A DNA stretch of 64,000 bases from JBCFBK01 sp038562555. Lineage in GTDB: Bacteria; Bacteroidota; Bacteroidia; Bacteroidales; Prolixibacteraceae. The notes under the pieces are model-generated. The model made no database searches. It worked only from the letters and a program-made list of their open reading frames with translations, and was not told where the DNA came from. The position numbers and the translations under genes are program-made. Positions 43,320-53,455 of this stretch are shown here, piece by piece (the first letter of the stretch is position 1; each line of letters begins with the position of its first letter). Location of the stretch: assembly GCA_038562555.1 (NCBI GenBank), contig JBCFBK010000027.1:1-64000 (forward strand). The letters run 5' to 3'.

Positions 43320-45320
43320 TTATTTCACTGGGAACTGAGATACTCTCAACGTAGAACACCCATATGGTATCAAATTGATTATCTCAACACTATCTTGAGT
43401 CTCTCGGGGCGGATGTGCGGGTGAGGGAAGCTTCCCAGAAGAATTTCTCTCCTGCTGCCACAACGGTATGCGTTGCGCTTTAACCTTTACATGTATAGGA
43501 GCATTTTCCTGGCTCCATGGATTCCTGGCGATCGTTTCCTTCAATTCCATTCTTAAACTTCCACTGTCCATTTCACTTTTCAGAATAGCGTAATTCCAGG
43601 GAGATCGTGGATACACTTCCCAGTACGAATCGTCGTATTCCGCTTTTGATATTTCGCGCCATTCTTCTTTAATTTTTAACGCGTAAACAAGGGGTCCGCG
43701 CTCAATTCCCAACGAATTTTCAAACCAGTAAGAATAACGAAAATCCATAGGCAAGTTTAATTCAACATTGTCACCATTAGCCCATTCTCGCTCTATTACT
43801 ACTATATGTCGGTCTGCATTTATTGTTACTGGCTTTCCGTTGACTGATAACGTGGGAGTCTTGCACCATTCCGGTATTCTAAGGTGAAAAGGAAACTTCG
43901 TCTGTTTCGCTAAATTAATCGAGAACAGTATCTTTTCTCTAAATGGATAGTCTGTCTTTTCAGTTATTGTAACTTGCTCCCCGTCGGCTATTTTTGCCAC
44001 CACAGAAGAAGGTCCATAAACGAGGGCCGCGATACCATTATCGGCGGTAACGTACCAAAGGTTCTGCACGAATTTGGGCCAGCCCTGATGCATATTGGTC
44101 AGGCAACAAGGATATCCCGTGGTGGTCCCGTAAACAATTCGTCCGTTCCCGTCATTGAAGAAATTACGTTCCTGATCGGTAATCAATACCTGATTAGCCT
44201 GCTGAAAGTATTGTTTGCGGGAAAAATCGTCGTTATGTTGGGTGGGAAGTACATTGTACGCGATCTTCTCAAGATAATCGGCAAAGTATACATCTCCCGT
44301 AATCGGCAAAATATTCTCAAAGGAGAACATCATTTCAACTGCAGAACACAATTCTGATCCCTGGACAGGATCATTCCCGTGCAAACGCTCGTCGCCGTCA
44401 TACATGCCGTTCACAAAACCATGGCAGTCCTGTAAGGCTGCAAGTCCCTTCTTCACAGCTTCGAGGTACTTTTCCTCCGGATGTTGCTGATAATAGACAA
44501 TAGGCTCTTTTAATCCCTGAGCTACGTTAACACAATGCAGGTCAGGGAGCGGATTTAGCTTTCGGATCACATTTCCCGCATAAACTTCGGTCCAATTATA
44601 TGTCTGTTCGTGAATAAGCTCCGCAAGATCAAGCAGAAAGCTATCACCCGTTATGTTATATAGCCAGTAGACGATTGCCAAATTGTCTCCGCCGCGCTGG
44701 CTTCCCCAAAATGTTACAAAGCCCAGTTCATTCTTCGGCAACATCTTTAGCTGATATCGGAAATACTTTGTCATTAAATCAGTAACCTTTTTATCATGGG
44801 TTGCCATGTAATATTGCTGCAAAACCTTTAGCATAACCATTTTAGGCCACCAGTCATTTCGCATGCTCTGTTGCGTCCCTGGTATTTTCTTGTAATTCTC
44901 CGGTAACGGAAGAGGGCCAAAGGAACCATCCTCCTGTTGATTTTCAATGCTCCAATCGATCCACTTCTGCGCTTTCGTCTTGAGCTCACCGTCGTCCAAA
45001 ATGTAAGCCAAAGGGACGAGGCCGTCGAGCCAATATGGTCCTCTCTCCCATCCGTCGCCAGTGCCTCCCAACCAACCGTTTGTATTCCCGCAAACTAGAC
45101 TATAAACACTATCAAGCTGACCCGTTAGACCATTTCGTTGAATTTCCAGCATTTCTTTCAGAAATCCCTGAGGTTTTATGGCACCTATTGGTAAGGCAGT
45201 ATAGGGCTGAGCAATCAGAGGGAACTGATTGGTGATATAATGCATATTTCGCTTCTCTTTGGAAAAAGAGGGGAGAAGGATCATAAAAAATAGAGATACG
45301 GCTAATATTCTTCTCGTCAT
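43320..45320 (-). CDS. GH127-like beta-L-arabinofuranosidase family (DUF1680), divergent member
   Basis: 666 residues with signal peptide (residues 1-20). CGNTNGWLGGTGDGWERGPY, NDWWPKMVMLKVLQQYY and SQRGGDNLAIVYWLY belong to the (alpha/alpha) barrel. SELCSAVEMMFSFE and GYPCCLTNMHQGW hold the Glu and Cys residues that in GH127 bind zinc and include the catalytic Cys. The C-terminal half is beta-sandwich (LRIPEWCKTPTLSVNGKPV). It likely removes L-arabinofuranose or a related sugar in the periplasm. It is 5 bases from the other GH127 gene, so they are co-transcribed. Confidence 0.8.
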   Translation of the reverse strand: MTRRILAVSLFFMILLPSFSKEKRNMHYITNQFPLIAQPYTALPIGAIKPQGFLKEMLEIQRNGLTGQLDSVYSLVCGNTNGWLGGTGDGWERGPYWLDGLVPLAYILDDGELKTKAQKWIDWSIENQQEDGSFGPLPLPENYKKIPGTQQSMRNDWWPKMVMLKVLQQYYMATHDKKVTDLMTKYFRYQLKMLPKNELGFVTFWGSQRGGDNLAIVYWLYNITGDSFLLDLAELIHEQTYNWTEVYAGNVIRKLNPLPDLHCVNVAQGLKEPIVYYQQHPEEKYLEAVKKGLAALQDCHGFVNGMYDGDERLHGNDPVQGSELCSAVEMMFSFENILPITGDVYFADYLEKIAYNVLPTQHNDDFSRKQYFQQANQVLITDQERNFFNDGNGRIVYGTTTGYPCCLTNMHQGWPKFVQNLWYVTADNGIAALVYGPSSVVAKIADGEQVTITEKTDYPFREKILFSINLAKQTKFPFHLRIPEWCKTPTLSVNGKPVTINADRHIVVIEREWANGDNVELNLPMDFRYSYWFENSLGIERGPLVYALKIKEEWREISKAEYDDSYWEVYPRSPWNYAILKSEMDSGSLRMELKETIARNPWSQENAPIHVKVKAQRIPLWQQERNSSGKLPSPAHPPRETQDSVEIINLIPYGCSTLRVSQFPVK

Positions 45321-45325
45321 TCATT

Positions 45326-47212
45326 TCATTTCCAGTTTGAATGATACAATGATTGATTATTATTGTAATTAACCCAGACTTTCATCTTGCCGGGTTCCCG
45401 GTTGTCCCATGCAAAATAAGGTATAAAAGTCAATTCTTCTTTCTGCCCCTGGCTTCGCAATAACTTCATATTGCTCAACTTCCCTGCTCCTGAGAGAACT
45501 GAAAACGAGATGTTCTGATTGATCGATACGTCATCGAAATCAATTTGTTTGTTGTCAGCTTGCTCAAGGCAATAGACCAAAGGTCCTCGTTGGATCGCCC
45601 GCTTCCCTGCATTTACTTTTACCTTGTCATCTGCTTTCACTAATTCAACAGGCATATTCAGAGACAGCATCACTTGGTCGCCTGGTTTCCAGATACGGTG
45701 AATAACGGCATAACCATGCTCCACACGCATTGAATCTAGAGGCTTCCCATTCAATAAGGCCTGATAACTCTTGCACCAGCCGGGGATTCTTAACTTCAGA
45801 TCAAAACGGGCCTCTTTTTCGGGATTGACGTCTATTTTGATGTCTCCATCCCAGGGATAATCGGTTGTCTGAGCGACTGTCAATTTAGTTCCGGCCAGCT
45901 CGAACTTTGCTTCATTCCCCATATAGAGATTGACGAATAATTCTTCATTATTGATCAGATAAACATAACTGCCAATTGAAGGGATAAGACGCGAAAGGTT
46001 GCTTGGACAGCATGCGACACCGTACCACCGTTTTCTGTGATGGTTCCCCTCCGACTCTAGTGGATTCACGTAAAAAAATAACTCCCCTGCAAGGGAGACA
46101 CCAGATAAAACACCGTTATACAATGAGCGTTCCATCACATCGGCAAAGCCAGCATTCTTTGTGAGTTGGTTCATCCTGTTATTCCAAAAGACCATTCCAA
46201 TTGATGCACAGGTCTCACAGTAAGCAGTCTTGTTAGGAAGATCATAGTCTTCGGTAAACCCTTCGTTTGTACTGGAACTGCCAATCCCCCCGGTGATATA
46301 CATATTTCGGTGAATCACATCTTCCCAAACCCTGTTTAATGAAGTCACATAAGCAGGAATGCTCTTTTCCGTAGCGACATCAGCCATACCCGCGAACAGG
46401 TACATTGCCCGAACGGCATGCCCCTTAATATCAGTTATCTCCGATACCGGAACATCATCCTGACAGTGAGCAGGGCCAAACCTTGGGTTATTCCAACTGC
46501 TGCCAAAACCATGACCGCGTCCCCGTTCCTCCAGAAGCCAATGAGATAACTCCAAATATTCCTTCTTGTGGGTGACATGGTAGAGCTTTACCAATGCCAG
46601 CTCAATTTCTTCATGCCCGGGAACCCAATGCCGTTTCCCCGGTCCGAAAGTATTGTTTAGGTGATCGGCAAACCGAACCGCTACCTTCAAGAAAGAGGTT
46701 TTCCCGGTAGCCTGATAGTGAGCTATCGCAGCTTCAATCATGTGTCCCCCACAATACATCTCATGTTTGTCCATATCTGTCCAACGAGATTCCGGCTGAT
46801 TCAACGTATAAAAGGTATTCAGGTAGCCATCCGGTTGCTGAGACTTCGAGATCAGCTCGATCCATTGATCTAGGAGTTTATCGTACGTCTCGTTGGGATT
46901 GTTAATCAATGAATAAGCAATACCCTCCATTGCTTTATAAACGTCCGAATCGTCAAAATAGATGCCTTTGTGTTTACCAAGCTGAATTCCGGCCGCCTTT
47001 TTGAAATTATTTATGCGTTCTGTCGAATCTCTGGTTTGCGCGATACAGGTCTGAAGTATCCTCTCCGAATGGGACTTTAAGCGGGGCGACCAAAATTCAT
47101 CGTTAATGCTCACCTTATTAAAGGGAATCGGCTGAGCCTGATATGACTGCGCGAACAATAATTTCGCACTCATACTCATTATCAATAAAATCAAAATATT
47201 GTGTCTGTTCAT
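45326..47212 (-). CDS. GH127 beta-L-arabinofuranosidase
   Basis: 628 residues with signal peptide ending LLFAQ (residue 22). NKVSINDEFWSPRLKSHSER and DSDVYKAMEGIAYSL start the barrel; HEMYCGGHMIEAAIAHYQAT, NEGFTEDYDLPN (acid/base Glu candidate), AYCETCASIGMVFWNNRM and GVACCPSNLSRL carry the Glu-Cys-Cys-Cys zinc/nucleophile set described for Bifidobacterium HypBA1. This is a closer match to characterised GH127 than its neighbour. It lies downstream of SusCD and probably trims arabinofuranosyl side chains of imported oligosaccharides. Confidence 0.9.
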   Translation of the reverse strand: MNRHNILILLIMSMSAKLLFAQSYQAQPIPFNKVSINDEFWSPRLKSHSERILQTCIAQTRDSTERINNFKKAAGIQLGKHKGIYFDDSDVYKAMEGIAYSLINNPNETYDKLLDQWIELISKSQQPDGYLNTFYTLNQPESRWTDMDKHEMYCGGHMIEAAIAHYQATGKTSFLKVAVRFADHLNNTFGPGKRHWVPGHEEIELALVKLYHVTHKKEYLELSHWLLEERGRGHGFGSSWNNPRFGPAHCQDDVPVSEITDIKGHAVRAMYLFAGMADVATEKSIPAYVTSLNRVWEDVIHRNMYITGGIGSSSTNEGFTEDYDLPNKTAYCETCASIGMVFWNNRMNQLTKNAGFADVMERSLYNGVLSGVSLAGELFFYVNPLESEGNHHRKRWYGVACCPSNLSRLIPSIGSYVYLINNEELFVNLYMGNEAKFELAGTKLTVAQTTDYPWDGDIKIDVNPEKEARFDLKLRIPGWCKSYQALLNGKPLDSMRVEHGYAVIHRIWKPGDQVMLSLNMPVELVKADDKVKVNAGKRAIQRGPLVYCLEQADNKQIDFDDVSINQNISFSVLSGAGKLSNMKLLRSQGQKEELTFIPYFAWDNREPGKMKVWVNYNNNQSLYHSNWK

Positions 47213-47332
47213 GACATTCTTCTTTTAAGATCAAATTAAAGTGTGAGAGTCAATTGTGATTTCCATTCTTCAATTCTGGTTAAAAGCGACCAATTATCCT
47301 AAAATGGACAACTGATCGCTGTTCTTCACTAT

Positions 47333-48955
47333 CTACTGCAAATAACTTGGATTCTGCTTGATATTTGGGTTGGCGTCTATAATGATTTGCGGGATGGGGA
47401 ATACTTTTGTCTTCTCTCCCTGAGGTTTATGTGAAAGCCAGCTCTTTTTCGCATAGGTTCCGAACCGAATCATGTCTCTCCTTCTGGTCCACTCACAGGC
47501 AAATTCATACCCAAGTTCGTCATAAAATCCACCAAATTCGATAGGTGCAGTATCGCCTGGCTCAATAATCTTGTAGTTTTCCACATACCCGTAGCTATAC
47601 TTACTATTCGCGGTCAGTTGTGTCCCTGAAATAAAAGCTTTCATAGGGGAGTCTTTGAAAGCCCTTTGTCGTACCAAGGTAACTAACACTGCAGCTTCAT
47701 TAGACTTCCCTCCTCTCAACAGGCATTCGGCCTTCATCATTAATACCTGAGCATACCTGAAAAATGGCATGTCGTTATTCATATTGAACTGAGCATCAGA
47801 TTCAGGAAGAAATTTTTTAATACGGTATCCTTCGTCTTCTTTTGTATAGATCCCATCGGGAAGATTCTTGGTATAGTCCAGTTGTTGGCCTGCCCGATCG
47901 TATGCGCACAAAAGCGGGGTCTTGCCGTCCGCGGCAAACTGGGGTCCGTGTTCCCAAGTGTCATCTAGTCTTGTGTCATCCGGATCATAAGTATCAATAA
48001 ACTGCGATACAGCTTTCGCACATCCAGCCCCCCAAGGAGTGAATGAAAGATTATACTTATACCTTGATGATGCGTGAAAAGTATATGCACAATATAGACC
48101 GGTCCCATTTATCTCATCATAGGGAATCGCAAAAACTGTTTCGATAGAGTTCGCATTATCTGCGTCAAAGCAGTCTTTATAGTTGCCCTCCAATTCGTAC
48201 TTCCCAGAATTTATAATATCATTACATTCAGATATGCACTTATCCCATTCCGGTGCGCCGGTATAAACTACCGAATTAAGGTAAAGATTAGCTAATAATG
48301 TCTTTGCAGCCCACTTGTTAAATCGGCCATACATCAATGAACTCTTGTCTTCACTCAATTGAGGTAACGATGTAACGACGTCATTGACAATCGACAGATA
48401 TATGTCTTTCCTCGCAGTTAAAGAAGGCATATCCTGCGAAGTGGTAGTCACGAACGGAACATCCCCGAAGTTGTCAATTAAGAGCCAATAATAGAACGCA
48501 CGGGCTACTTTCATTTCTGCAATTAATGATTCTTTCTTAAGCCCGGAAGGGACAGGTACAACATCTTTTTCGAGTTGCTCAATAATCCTATTTGCATGCA
48601 GCACCCCTGGATACAACCGCCCCCAGAGATTCTTCACCTGAGGCGCCTCCGCATTCCATGTATGAAAATGCATCTTTTTATAGATTCCCCCGTCATCCCA
48701 GCCCGAAGCATTGGCTGGCATCACCAGAACGTCTGTAGTGGCTTCCTGCATGATCGAATAGTTGGTATGCGAATGCAATCCCCTCATATTTTGGTAGACG
48801 GGACCAATAACGCTATATACTTCATCCGCAGAGTACTTATACCCATCTTCTGTTAACTCGGAGTAGACCTTTTCCGACAAATCATTACAGGCAAATTGAT
48901 TTAGAAGCAAGAACAAGACTGCTATGTTTCTTAATGAGTTTTTCATATCGTTCAA
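47333..48955 (-). CDS. RagB/SusD family outer-membrane lipoprotein (second locus)
   Basis: 540 residues. The lipoprotein leader ends at LLLNQFACNDLSEK. AEMKVARAFYYWLLIDNFGDVP and RYAQVLMMKAECLLRGGKSN are the SusD landmarks. It starts 2 bases after the SusC stop, so they are one unit. It should bind the arabinose-containing glycan cut by the GH127 pair downstream. Confidence 0.92.
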   Translation of the reverse strand: MNDMKNSLRNIAVLFLLLNQFACNDLSEKVYSELTEDGYKYSADEVYSVIGPVYQNMRGLHSHTNYSIMQEATTDVLVMPANASGWDDGGIYKKMHFHTWNAEAPQVKNLWGRLYPGVLHANRIIEQLEKDVVPVPSGLKKESLIAEMKVARAFYYWLLIDNFGDVPFVTTTSQDMPSLTARKDIYLSIVNDVVTSLPQLSEDKSSLMYGRFNKWAAKTLLANLYLNSVVYTGAPEWDKCISECNDIINSGKYELEGNYKDCFDADNANSIETVFAIPYDEINGTGLYCAYTFHASSRYKYNLSFTPWGAGCAKAVSQFIDTYDPDDTRLDDTWEHGPQFAADGKTPLLCAYDRAGQQLDYTKNLPDGIYTKEDEGYRIKKFLPESDAQFNMNNDMPFFRYAQVLMMKAECLLRGGKSNEAAVLVTLVRQRAFKDSPMKAFISGTQLTANSKYSYGYVENYKIIEPGDTAPIEFGGFYDELGYEFACEWTRRRDMIRFGTYAKKSWLSHKPQGEKTKVFPIPQIIIDANPNIKQNPSYLQ

Positions 48956-48957
48956 AA

Positions 48958-51900
48958 TTAAAATTTCAATGATGCGCCAAACGTAAACGTTCTGGTTGAT
49001 GGGTATCGGTCTCTCTGATCCAGTCCCGGATAAAGCCCCAGACTATTCACTTCAGGATCGATCCCGCTGTATCCGGTAATTGTAAACATATTGGATCCGG
49101 AAACATAAAGACGCAAATTTTTAACAGGTCCTCTCTGAATATTAAAAGTGTACCCTACCGTAATGTTATCAATCTTCCAGTAGTCTCCATCTTCGATAAA
49201 ATAACTAACATACTGAAGTTCCTGAAAATCATTCAACGGCATTTTGCCATAGACTTTATCATACGTGCCACGCATTACATTTCCTCTGGTTAGACTTATC
49301 GGTACAGAGTAAAACATCTTTGTCATGTTCAAAATCTGATAGCTGAACGCCCCACGTATTGTGATATCAAGATCAAAATTCTTGTATACCAATGTATTAT
49401 CCCAACTAAGATAATGTTTTGGCAATCCGTTACCTAATACCTTTTTATCATCGGGCTGTTGTTGTGCTATTGGTTTGGGTTTACCATCCCTTCCCTCAAT
49501 AATCCAGAAGCCATCCTTATCTACATCGATTGATTTGAACCCGTAAAAGTTTCCAATTGATTTGTTTTCTTCCACTCTGTGAGTTGAAGTTTGAATAGGC
49601 TCTTCGGTATTACCAGTATAGAAATAACCACTTTTCAACTGAAATTTTTCGTTCGATAAGGAAAGTAATTTATTACTATTCGTCGAGTAGTTAAGCTTCG
49701 TTGTCCAGTTAACCTGTTTGGTCTGAATAGGAATCGCCTTAATTTGAATTTCAATACCTTTGTTCTCCATCGACCCGGCATTGGCGAGAACACTGCTATA
49801 TAGATAGGGTGGAGTCGCAACGTTATAATTCCACAATAGGTCTTTAGTTGTCCTCTTGTAAACATCTATTGAACCAGTTACTCTCTCTTCGAATATTCCA
49901 AAGTCCAGCCCAAGGTTAATCTCTTCTTTCGTTTCCCATTTTAAATCAGGGTTGGCATTAGAGGAGGGATAAATGACCGGAATCCAGGCACCGTTTAATA
50001 AAATTTTGTTTCCATATGTTAGTCTGCTAAGGGATTGATAAGTGCTCGAAGGAGCTGTCCCGGTTATACCGAAGCCTGCCCTTATTTTTATTTGATTTAC
50101 TGATGGCAGCAAATCTTTCATGAACTGTTCGTTCATCATGTTCCATCCTAGTGATACAGCTGGAAAGGCACCCCATTTATGGTCCTTTCCAAATTTCGAC
50201 GAACCTTCATAGCGCAAACTTGCCATGAGCATATATCGATTGCCTAGGCTATAGTTACCTCTCGCAAAATAACTTACAAGTTTCGATGACGTTTTTTCAG
50301 AGTCCATACTCGCTTTACCTTCCGAAAGAGCGGTACCATCGGACATGTTGTTGTATGAATAGGAGTCATTTGGGAAATCGAAATTATTCATCCAATAAAA
50401 CTCGTACATGTTCTCCTGAAAACTGTATCCCGCTAATAAATTCAAATTATGGGCACCAAAAGATTTTGTATATGTGGATGTTAGCTCCAACAAATCGTCA
50501 ATAGTTCTGGTCGTACCTCTGGATGCGAACCCTTTCCGTTTCTCTTTGATACTGTTTATATGATCAAAGGATTCGGAGTATCCGGCAACTTTATTGTAAA
50601 TATCTTTTGAAACAAGCGCTCTTAATGTTAATCCACTAATTGGATGGAAAGAAATCGTACCAAAAGGTTTAAAATTGGTGATAGCAATCTCTCCTTCCGT
50701 CTCCCTTATCAAGGATACTGGATTCGCATAATTGTTCATTTCCGGGTGTTCAGTCCACTTTCCGCTTTCATTTGTCAACGCATCAGTTGGATTGTATATA
50801 AGTGCGTTCCTGTAAACATCCTCTCGCCAACTGTACCCGTCTCCGCCTGAAAAGTATTTCTGATCATAGCCGATTATACTACCATTCAACTTTAGTTTTC
50901 CGTCAAACATAGTATGGTTAGCTTCTATCCTGGCATTTAATACATTATTGTCTGATCTAAGCATCAAACCTTGAAGCTCTTTGTAGTTAATATTAACAAT
51001 ATAGTTGGTGTTGGAACGTCCTCCTCGCATGCTAAGATTATGATTATGCGAAATTGGCGTCCTGAAAATCTGATCGACCCAGTCTGTGTTTGCGCCATGA
51101 TCGATCGCACCTGGCTTGCCTTTTTCTACCAATGCCCGATATTCGCTCGCATTCATAAAATCAATCGTTTTGGTAATCGTCTGGGTAGTGATGTAGCTGT
51201 TCCACTCAATTGTTGCCGGGGTTTCTCCTTTTACCTTCTTTGTTGTTATCAAAATAACTCCGTTTGTGCCTCTGGTGCCGTAAATTGCAGCAGCCGAACC
51301 GTCTTTAAGGACGTCAATAGTCTCTATATCTTCAGGCGCAACATCGGTCAAAGAGCCCGGAACACCATCAATAACTACTAAGGGTTGAGTTCCTGAAGCG
51401 AGAGTGGTAACTCCTCTCAGAACAATTTGTGAGGTACCAGTTGGGTTCGCATCGGGATTGACGATATTCACTCCCGCTAATTGACCTTTTATAAGTTGCG
51501 CCGCGTCTTTCACTGAGCCTTTAACAAAATCGTCAGCGCTAATACTTGACACTGCGTTCGTCAACTCTTCTCGTTTAACTGTTCCGTAGCCTATTGCAAC
51601 TACTTCCTCAATACCAATAGTCTCCTCTGCAAGTACAACATTAATTTCCGTTTTGCCAGTGACCTCCATTTCCTGTGTCCGCATGCCAATAAAGGAAAAT
51701 ATCAGAATCGCATTCGCAGGGATATTCTTGAGGTTATATCGTCCATCCACGTCGGTTATCGTTCCATTATTGGTATTTTTAACAACTACTGAAACACCGG
51801 GAAGCGGACTCCCTGATGAATCTGCGACTCTGCCTGATATTGATTTAAACTGTTGGTTCGGCTGTATTCTTATAGCATTAATGTCTTCTTTATATAGCGC

Positions 51901-52245
51901 TATCTGTCTATCTTTTTTCAGATATTTAATACCTGTTCCTGCCAATATTACCTCCAGCACATCGTCAACACTCTTGTTAGCCACATCAACACTGATTTTC
52001 TGAGTGACGTCAATCTGCTCATTATTATACAAAAAGAAATATTCACTTTGATTCTCTATTTCCTGTAAAATCGATTCAATTGAGCGGTCGCTTAAATCTA
52101 GGTTCAATTTCGTCTGGGAGTATACAGATGCGTTAACCTGAATTAACACACCAAAAACCATTATCGCCGTTAGTTTCATAATTCTAATCCGTTTACATAG
52201 ATTCACATCCCATCTGTGGGGACAAAACATTGATTTTTTTTTCAT
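48958..52245 (-). CDS. SusC/RagA TonB-dependent transporter with STN domain (second locus)
   Basis: About 1095 residues from ATG 52245 (frame open to 52296). STN domain at roughly 45-115 (LNLDLSDRSIESILQEIENQ), then the carboxypeptidase-like repeat (ISGRVADSSGSPLPGVSVVV), plug (EEVVAIGYGTVKREELTNAV; QPLVVIDGVPGSLTDVAPED; IDVLKDGSAAAIYGTRG) and barrel ending TFTFGASLKF. It takes up the glycan of the second locus and, through STN, signals to the FecR/sigma pair at 52370-54082. Overall domain order is the same as in the first locus. Confidence 0.94.
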   Translation of the reverse strand: MKKKSMFCPHRWDVNLCKRIRIMKLTAIMVFGVLIQVNASVYSQTKLNLDLSDRSIESILQEIENQSEYFFLYNNEQIDVTQKISVDVANKSVDDVLEVILAGTGIKYLKKDRQIALYKEDINAIRIQPNQQFKSISGRVADSSGSPLPGVSVVVKNTNNGTITDVDGRYNLKNIPANAILIFSFIGMRTQEMEVTGKTEINVVLAEETIGIEEVVAIGYGTVKREELTNAVSSISADDFVKGSVKDAAQLIKGQLAGVNIVNPDANPTGTSQIVLRGVTTLASGTQPLVVIDGVPGSLTDVAPEDIETIDVLKDGSAAAIYGTRGTNGVILITTKKVKGETPATIEWNSYITTQTITKTIDFMNASEYRALVEKGKPGAIDHGANTDWVDQIFRTPISHNHNLSMRGGRSNTNYIVNINYKELQGLMLRSDNNVLNARIEANHTMFDGKLKLNGSIIGYDQKYFSGGDGYSWREDVYRNALIYNPTDALTNESGKWTEHPEMNNYANPVSLIRETEGEIAITNFKPFGTISFHPISGLTLRALVSKDIYNKVAGYSESFDHINSIKEKRKGFASRGTTRTIDDLLELTSTYTKSFGAHNLNLLAGYSFQENMYEFYWMNNFDFPNDSYSYNNMSDGTALSEGKASMDSEKTSSKLVSYFARGNYSLGNRYMLMASLRYEGSSKFGKDHKWGAFPAVSLGWNMMNEQFMKDLLPSVNQIKIRAGFGITGTAPSSTYQSLSRLTYGNKILLNGAWIPVIYPSSNANPDLKWETKEEINLGLDFGIFEERVTGSIDVYKRTTKDLLWNYNVATPPYLYSSVLANAGSMENKGIEIQIKAIPIQTKQVNWTTKLNYSTNSNKLLSLSNEKFQLKSGYFYTGNTEEPIQTSTHRVEENKSIGNFYGFKSIDVDKDGFWIIEGRDGKPKPIAQQQPDDKKVLGNGLPKHYLSWDNTLVYKNFDLDITIRGAFSYQILNMTKMFYSVPISLTRGNVMRGTYDKVYGKMPLNDFQELQYVSYFIEDGDYWKIDNITVGYTFNIQRGPVKNLRLYVSGSNMFTITGYSGIDPEVNSLGLYPGLDQRDRYPSTRTFTFGASLKF

Positions 52246-52301
52246 AAATTTGTGATAATAAGTGATACATTTCCCTTTCGGGGTAAATTGTCTCATGTTC
52301 G

Positions 52302-52348
52302 CATTCGTGTGCGAATGTCAGAAGGAAGGTGCGGAAACACTTTCCTTC
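52302..52348. terminator. Two hairpins in the FecR-susC spacer (second locus)
   Basis: CATTCG (52302-52307) pairs with CGAATG (52312-52317); GAAGGAAGGTG (52321-52331) pairs with CACTTTCCTTC (52338-52348) with one mismatch. As in the first locus, structured RNA lies exactly between regulator and transporter genes. Confidence 0.5.
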
Positions 52349-52369
52349 TTCTTTCTAATTGATTGAATT

Positions 52370-53368
52370 TTATTTCATAGGCGCTTCGCTTTTATAGGTT
52401 ATATAAACCAGATCTTCCTTAATCTCGTAATTCATTGGTGCAGTTACTTTCATTAGTTCAAGCATCTCTCGGAGGCTCTCCGTCTTGATCTTCATCGTAT
52501 AACGTTGAGCAAACTTAAGTTTATCGTCGAGGATAATCTTTACATCATACCATCGCTCCATTTTCTTTATTACCTCTGGGAAGGAAGCATTCTGAAACTT
52601 CAGTAAATTATCCTTCCAGGAAATAAATAATTCCACGTCTGATGCTCTGGAAAAACTAAGTCGGCTGCTCGCTTTAGAAAAGACAGCTTGATCTCCAGGT
52701 TTTATAGTCAGTCTCTCTCCATCTGAGTCCCGAACTACTGTAACGCTTCCTTCTTCGAGGGTTGTTACAATATCGAGGTCCTCCTTGTAGGCACATACGT
52801 TAAAACGGGTGCCGTGAACTTCAATTTTCACATCGGTTGTTGCAACAGTAAAGGTATTCTTGGCATGGACAACATCGAAGAATCCTTCACCTTCCAATTT
52901 AACCAGCCTTTCTTGGAAGGGATAAGCGTATCTGATCCTGGATCCCGAGTTCAAATAACCAGAAGAACCATCTGGCAACACAAACTTTACCTTTTCTCCT
53001 TTTGGAGCGACTATCTCAGAGAACTGCTGGGGAGTATAAAACTTGTCATATATTAGATAAGTGCTTAAAATGAGCAATGGCAAAACCAATAAGGCAGCTA
53101 TTCTCGAAAAACGGGTATACAATTGCCTTGATCTTGGCGTAGCTTTTGAGTGTCCCTTTACATTGATATTAAAATGAAGTCTATATAAGATATGCTTAAG
53201 TTCGACAGATTTGGTTGGGCTATCGAGGATCTCATTCCACTTATCCTTCAAACTCCTTTCCAAAAAGAGTTCATTATTTTCATCTTCGAATTGTTCCTCA
53301 ATCCAATTTCGATAATAAACTTCATCCTTAGACGATTCCTCCATCCCGGAATTCAGTGTTTTCTTCAT
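52370..53368 (-). CDS. FecR-family anti-sigma factor (second locus)
   Basis: 332 residues: an N-terminal cytosolic region, a membrane span near 88-108 (IAALLVLPLLILSTYLIYD), FecR core with SEIVAPKGEKVKFVLPDGSS, GYLNSGSRIRYAYPF and VKLEGEGFFDV, and a C-terminal domain (AQRYTMKIKTESLREMLELM) like that of the first FecR (TESLREMLGLMK). It pairs with the sigma factor upstream and the STN-bearing SusC downstream. Confidence 0.92.
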   Translation of the reverse strand: MKKTLNSGMEESSKDEVYYRNWIEEQFEDENNELFLERSLKDKWNEILDSPTKSVELKHILYRLHFNINVKGHSKATPRSRQLYTRFSRIAALLVLPLLILSTYLIYDKFYTPQQFSEIVAPKGEKVKFVLPDGSSGYLNSGSRIRYAYPFQERLVKLEGEGFFDVVHAKNTFTVATTDVKIEVHGTRFNVCAYKEDLDIVTTLEEGSVTVVRDSDGERLTIKPGDQAVFSKASSRLSFSRASDVELFISWKDNLLKFQNASFPEVIKKMERWYDVKIILDDKLKFAQRYTMKIKTESLREMLELMKVTAPMNYEIKEDLVYITYKSEAPMK

Positions 53369-53455
53369 TCGACTTTTCCTTTAGGTCTAGTTATATCCAT
53401 AACTGCCATGCTGCACCCAAAGAAAATTCGAAAAATACCAGAAAAAAAACCTAAC

